This document shows positions 23,868-27,604 of a stretch of DNA of 27,604 nucleotides, in pieces. Origin of the DNA: Clostridia bacterium (GTDB lineage Bacteria > Bacillota > Clostridia > Monoglobales > Monoglobaceae). The translations under genes and the position numbers were made by a program. The stretch covers positions 1-27,604 of the forward strand of contig CAAGHZ010000070.1 in NCBI GenBank assembly GCA_900769795.1. The letters are read 5' to 3'. Position 1 is the stretch's first letter, and each line of letters begins with the position of its first letter. Below the pieces are notes generated by a model that saw only the letters and a program-made list of their open reading frames with translations, ran no database searches and was not told the DNA's origin.

Positions 23868-25090
23868 TAAGGTTTTCGAATAAAAATATTCAGCACCAGC
23901 GCCACGCAAGTCAAAGCAAGCAGCATCATAAACGTAGCCGGATATCCGCCTGTGATTTCTAAAACCTTGTTTGATGCAGTTGCAATAAAAGACCCAACCA
24001 TAACCGTAAAGGTCATAAGTGCCATATTGCTTGAAAAATGTTTCATCCCGAAGAACGAGGATGTAAATGCCGCAGTAACCGTAGGACACGCACCATAAGA
24101 CATACCCGTCAGGCACAAGCCGATAATGCACAGCGGCAGAGAGCAAACTGTTACGGCAAGCAGGGTAACACCTGCGGCACATATAGTCAGTATATTGGCA
24201 CAGAGCATGGTTTTTCCACGGCCAATTGCATCAAAGACCGCACCTGTAAGAATACGACCAATCCCGTTACAAACAGACAAAACCCCAACCAGCGATACCG
24301 CCAATGTCTCAGTAGCATTGACCGACAAAGCCATATCCTTTGTAAAACTGATAACCGAGCTACCCACGGCTGCTAATAAAGAAATACATATAAACGCCAT
24401 CCAAAAAGATGGGCGACAAAGCATTTGCAAAGGGGTAAACTCCTGTTGCTTAAACTCCTGTGCGTTTGCGTTCTTTTTTGCCTTGGCCTGAGGAAAAACT
24501 ACATCGGCATTTGGTTTTTTAAGCAGAAATCCCGACAAGGTAATAACCGTAAATATAGCAACACCCAAAACCATATATGTATAGCGCCATCCCAAACTGC
24601 TTTTAAACATAGCATCTGCCATATTACCAAGTATCAGAGCTGACGCACCAAAGCCCATCATCAAATAGCCTGAGCACAACCCTTTTTTATCAGGAAACCA
24701 CCCACTGACGGTGGCTATGACCACGTTGTATGCAATTCCAATACCAAGCCCTGCCAATACTCCGTATGTAATATAGAGCATCCATACAGACCCACTTTGC
24801 AAAAGTGCGGTCAGCATAAAACCAAGAGCAGATAAAACGCCTGATACCACAAGAGCAATCCTATGCCCAATGCGCTTTGATATCCGGGCACCAAGCAAGC
24901 CCCCGACACAAAAGAATGTCATAGCTATCGTAAAGTTGAGCGCTAGTTCAGATGCACCCCAACCAAACTCCAAAGACAGGGGCGACTTTAAGATAGACCA
25001 CGCATATAAAACACCTGCAAACAACATTGAAATAACACCAATCGCCATATAAATCCAGCGTATAGAAAGTTTTTGATTTTCTTTATTCAT
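23867..25090 (-). CDS. OFA-type major facilitator superfamily transporter
   Basis: This 407-aa membrane protein of about 12 helices resembles the oxalate/formate antiporter family. The N-terminal RWIYMAIGVISMLFAGVLYA WSILKSP segment (R-x-G-x-YAWS pattern) is characteristic, as are GARISKRIGHR in the loop between helices 2 and 3, YGVLAGLGIGIAYN and GWFPDKKGLCSGYLMMGFG. The family exchanges carboxylates such as oxalate, formate or pyruvate, but many members are uncharacterised. AGGAG precedes the ATG by eight bases, and a promoter lies at 25124-25152. A MATE transporter follows on the same strand. Confidence 0.9.
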   Translation of the reverse strand: MNKENQKLSIRWIYMAIGVISMLFAGVLYAWSILKSPLSLEFGWGASELALNFTIAMTFFCVGGLLGARISKRIGHRIALVVSGVLSALGFMLTALLQSGSVWMLYITYGVLAGLGIGIAYNVVIATVSGWFPDKKGLCSGYLMMGFGASALILGNMADAMFKSSLGWRYTYMVLGVAIFTVITLSGFLLKKPNADVVFPQAKAKKNANAQEFKQQEFTPLQMLCRPSFWMAFICISLLAAVGSSVISFTKDMALSVNATETLAVSLVGVLSVCNGIGRILTGAVFDAIGRGKTMLCANILTICAAGVTLLAVTVCSLPLCIIGLCLTGMSYGACPTVTAAFTSSFFGMKHFSSNMALMTFTVMVGSFIATASNKVLEITGGYPATFMMLLALTCVALVLNIFIRKP

Positions 25091-25123
25091 TTATAAATCT
25101 CCTATCATGTGCGATTCTACCAT

Positions 25124-25152
25124 AGTATATTATATTTTGGCAAAAAAATCAA
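25124..25152 (-). promoter_or_regulatory. Sigma-A promoter of the MFS transporter gene
   Basis: On the minus strand, TTGATT (25147-25152) and TATACT (25124-25129) are separated by 17 bases. An alternative pair, TTGCCA with TAGAAT at 18 bases, overlaps it. The site lies between the HAD stop and the MFS start, so the transporter need not depend on the HAD transcript. Confidence 0.6.
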
Positions 25153-25157
25153 TAAAA

Positions 25158-25931
25158 TTACAAGCCAAATATTTTTTTAAGAGCAGTTGCAACCCCTGCA
25201 TCATTAACATTATCCGTGACAAATGTGGCTATATTCTTTATTTCTTCGATTGCATTGCCCATCGCCACTCCTATACCTGCTTTTTCAATCATATCATAAT
25301 CATTAAGACTGTCGCCCATAGCGATGCTGTTCTCGGGCTTGATATTCAAGGCATCTAAAACAATTCCCATCGCTTCTGCCTTGGTGTATCCTGCCTGAAC
25401 TATCTCGGCATATCCGCCGTGCTGCATAACAATAAAGCCATCACCAAGAGCTTCTCCTACCTCTTGCGGGCACTGTCCAAGCAACGTAAACTTCTCCACA
25501 AGCATTCCATTCTTTACGATTTGATCAACGTTCTCGCGAGTGATACATTGCCATCTTGTTTCTTTATTTTCCTCTGCTTCAACACAGTACATCTCTTCTG
25601 TACCCTCGATTATACACTCGTTTTCAAGGCCAAAACATACCCGGCAAAAGCTTTGTACTGATGCAAGCTCTACGGGCTTTGAGAATATCTCTTTTCTATC
25701 TATGACAACTCTTGAGCCGGCTCCTGATATAAATCCGTCAAAATGTTTTTTTATATCAATATTTTTAGGCAAATATGCAGTGGATCTTCCTGTGTTTATA
25801 AGTACTTTATGGCCAAGGGCTCTGACCTTTTGAATTACTTCTATATTTCTGGCAAGTGCTGCTTCTGATTGCCCCATTAAGGTTCCGTCAATATCAAGAA
25901 AAATCGCATATTTGTCACTGCTCAAACACAT
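25158..25931 (-). CDS. HAD-superfamily Cof-type phosphatase
   Basis: This 257-aa cytoplasmic phosphatase has motif I AIFLDIDGTLMG with nucleophile Asp13 and Asp15, motif II LINTGRS, and motif III/IV in ENSIAMGDSLNDYDMIEKAG followed by GVAMGNAIEEIK. The C2B cap (about residues 85-180) defines the Cof/YidA subgroup that dephosphorylates sugar phosphates, FMN or PLP with low specificity. AAGGAG precedes the ATG by eight bases. It is divergent from the GH3 gene. Its physiological substrate cannot be stated. Confidence 0.93.
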   Translation of the reverse strand: MCLSSDKYAIFLDIDGTLMGQSEAALARNIEVIQKVRALGHKVLINTGRSTAYLPKNIDIKKHFDGFISGAGSRVVIDRKEIFSKPVELASVQSFCRVCFGLENECIIEGTEEMYCVEAEENKETRWQCITRENVDQIVKNGMLVEKFTLLGQCPQEVGEALGDGFIVMQHGGYAEIVQAGYTKAEAMGIVLDALNIKPENSIAMGDSLNDYDMIEKAGIGVAMGNAIEEIKNIATFVTDNVNDAGVATALKKIFGL

Positions 25932-26001
25932 TTTTCTCTCTCCTTCGCTATATATAGGCCTTGTTTTTTACTTTATATGTCTCTCTATAAAACCAATAAA
26001 T

Positions 26002-26030
26002 ATTTTACCACACATACATTATAAAATCAA
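26002..26030 (-). promoter_or_regulatory. Sigma-A promoter of the HAD phosphatase gene
   Basis: On the minus strand, TTGATT (26025-26030) and TAAAAT (26002-26007) are separated by 17 bases. It is followed by a leader of about 65 nt before the HAD ATG. Confidence 0.6.
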
Positions 26031-26119
26031 CTATGATATTCCTTATATCTATCACAAATATCAATCAAAATATTTTTTATTAATGTCAATATAGTACAAA
26101 AATATGTCAGTTTTAATAT

Positions 26120-26150
26120 ATAATTATATCAATATAGTTGATATAATTAT
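26120..26150. promoter_or_regulatory. Long perfect dyad upstream of the GH3 gene (operator candidate)
   Basis: Two 13-bp arms, ATAATTATATCAA (26120-26132) and TTGATATAATTAT (26138-26150), are perfect inverted repeats around TATAG. The dyad ends 26 bases before the GH3 ATG. TATAAT-like hexamers occur in both arms, but no good -35 stands at proper distance, so the promoter may need an activator or the dyad may be a repressor site. The AT-richness lowers but does not remove its significance. Confidence 0.55.
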
Positions 26151-26176
26151 CTTATAAAATTCTCAGGAGGCTTATT

Positions 26177-27604
26177 ATGAATATTGATAACATATTTAAG
26201 GAATTAACCTTTGAAGAAAAAGCACGTCTGCTAAGCGGTATCGGCAATATGCAAACCGCTGATATTGAGAGGCTAGGTATTGGCCGCAAGAACTTTGCGG
26301 ACGGGCCCCACGGCACAAGACTTGAGAAAAAAGACAACTGTACACATTTTCCTAACCTTTGCAATCTTGCGGCATCCTGGGACAAGGATATGGCATATAA
26401 AATGGGTGAGGGAATCGCATACGATTGTATAGAGCACAACGTTGATATGCTTCTTGCACCCGGAATCAATATAAAGAGATCTCCTCTTTGCGGAAGAAAC
26501 TTTGAGTACCTATCAGAGGACCCTGTCCTTGCAGGAGAACTTAGCGCAAGATACGTTGACGGGCTTCAGGATAACGGGATTTCTGCCACACTTAAGCATT
26601 TTGCGGCAAACAATCAGGAAAAAAACCGAACCGAAGTAAACGTCGAGATTGACGAGCGTACATTACGCGAAATCTATCTGAAGGCTTTTGAAATAGCTGT
26701 CAAAAAATCAAAGCCCGAGAGCATAATGTGTTCATACAACAAGATAAACTCCGTCTGGTGCTCAGAAAACCCGTTTGTTCTCAACGAAATCCTGAGAGAC
26801 GAATGGGGCTTTGACGGATTTGTTATTTCCGACTGGGGCGCCGTTCAGGACACAGTAAAATCAATAAGGGCAGGTCTTGACCTTGAAATGCCCGCCAACT
26901 ATGATATTGTTTCTCAACTCAAAGCAGGTTACGAAAAAGGTGAAATTTCTATGGAACAAATCGACGATGCCGCAAAGCGCGTCCTTAAATTTCTCTTAAA
27001 GAAGAAGCCCGAAAAAACAGTTGAATATAACAGAGATGAGCAACACATGCGGGCAAAAGAAATTGCTGCCTCCGGTATCGTTTTACTGAGAAACGAAGGT
27101 AACGTACTTCCTCTTACATCAAAGAAGTACAAAAAGATAGCGGTACTTGGCGAATATGCAGATTCTCCCATCATTGCAGGACAAGGTGCCGCTGAGGTGC
27201 ATCAGGCCCCCGAATACACCGACAGTCCTCTCGCCGAGCTTAAAAAACTTATGCCCGAAACAGAGTTTGTATATGACGAGGTATACAAAAAAGGTGCCTT
27301 CCTTTCAGAGATGGTATGGCCAAGACTGGAAAGCAAGGAATTTGGCGACTTTTTATCAGATGCCGATGCAGTTTTAATTTTTGTAGGCTCTATGGTTTCC
27401 GAGGACAGTGAAAAACTTGACAGACGAAGCATTGAATTTAACCCGAATTATAATTTGATAGCAGAGTCAGCTATACGCCGCAACAAAAATGTTGTTCTTG
27501 TTCTGCAGACAGGCAGTGCGGTTGTCCTTGGCGATTATATGAACAAGGCGCCTGCAATTGCCCAGATGTGGCTCGGTGGGGAGAGCGCAGGCTCGGCAAT
27601 AGCA
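26177..27604 (+). CDS. GH3-family beta-glucosidase, 5' part (runs off the right edge)
   Basis: The frame is open for 476 codons to the window end. The N-terminal catalytic barrel shows FADGPHGTR, LLAPGINIKRSPLCGRNFEY, the KHFAANNQE loop and SIMCSYNKINSVWCSENPF. The nucleophile is Asp219 in GFVISDWGAVQD. The second alpha/beta sandwich domain begins with SGIVLLRNEGNVLPL and continues through IAVLGEYADSPI. No signal peptide is seen, so it is a cytoplasmic enzyme acting on imported beta-glucosides or related aryl or oligosaccharide substrates. AGGAGG precedes the ATG. Beta-xylosidase or beta-N-acetylhexosaminidase activity is possible within GH3, though the hexosaminidase KH(F/I)PG-type loop is absent. 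Confidence 0.92.
   Translation, partial: MNIDNIFKELTFEEKARLLSGIGNMQTADIERLGIGRKNFADGPHGTRLEKKDNCTHFPNLCNLAASWDKDMAYKMGEGIAYDCIEHNVDMLLAPGINIKRSPLCGRNFEYLSEDPVLAGELSARYVDGLQDNGISATLKHFAANNQEKNRTEVNVEIDERTLREIYLKAFEIAVKKSKPESIMCSYNKINSVWCSENPFVLNEILRDEWGFDGFVISDWGAVQDTVKSIRAGLDLEMPANYDIVSQLKAGYEKGEISMEQIDDAAKRVLKFLLKKKPEKTVEYNRDEQHMRAKEIAASGIVLLRNEGNVLPLTSKKYKKIAVLGEYADSPIIAGQGAAEVHQAPEYTDSPLAELKKLMPETEFVYDEVYKKGAFLSEMVWPRLESKEFGDFLSDADAVLIFVGSMVSEDSEKLDRRSIEFNPNYNLIAESAIRRNKNVVLVLQTGSAVVLGDYMNKAPAIAQMWLGGESAGSAIA

Overview
The window looks like a chromosomal stretch from an anaerobic, low-to-mid GC Firmicute, most likely a gut-type Clostridia (Lachnospiraceae/Oscillospiraceae-like). The reasons are strong AGGAGG-type ribosome binding sites, TTGACA/TATAAT promoters with 17-bp spacers, a Bacillus-type PurF with Fe-S cysteines, and a high density of sugar-scavenging genes that mostly lack signal peptides. 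Family names come from motif recognition alone; no database search was possible. I saw no phage, IS, CRISPR, tRNA or rRNA.

Layout. (1) 1-1611, minus: purine synthesis, purF followed by the start of a GMP synthase ATP-PPase gene that begins directly at the ATP-PPase domain, without the usual amidotransferase domain in front. (2) 1926-5303, plus: potassium uptake (trkA-trkH) and a ferritin, closed by a bidirectional terminator. (3) 5334-9517: an AraC-type regulator divergent from an amino-sugar operon, nagA-nagB plus a Cys-containing Gfo/Idh/MocA oxidoreductase. (4) 9578-13988, minus: GH36 alpha-galactosidase, SGNH/sialate-O-acetylesterase-like protein, AraC-type regulator and an endonuclease/exonuclease/phosphatase-fold hydrolase. 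(5) 14131-19514: a SorC-family regulator divergent from a four-gene operon (class II ketose-bisphosphate aldolase, SorE-like medium-chain dehydrogenase, FGGY kinase, short-chain dehydrogenase). A perfect palindrome overlaps the consensus promoter. (6) 19645-25931, minus: a HAD phosphatase, OFA-type MFS transporter, MATE transporter, DUF1294 protein, GH78-type alpha-L-rhamnosidase and YczE/YitT-like membrane protein. (7) 26177-end, plus: a GH3 beta-glucosidase cut by the window edge, preceded by a long perfect dyad.

How it fits together. The glycoside hydrolases (GH36, GH78, GH3) and the esterase start without a visible signal peptide, so they should trim short imported oligosaccharides or plant glycosides inside the cell. 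NagA/NagB feed amino sugars into glycolysis. The SorC-controlled operon has the enzyme set expected for a ketose or polyol route: oxidation or reduction, phosphorylation, then aldol cleavage. Its substrate cannot be read from the sequence, and no dedicated sugar transporter lies next to it. That operon is the best candidate here for an uncharacterised pathway.
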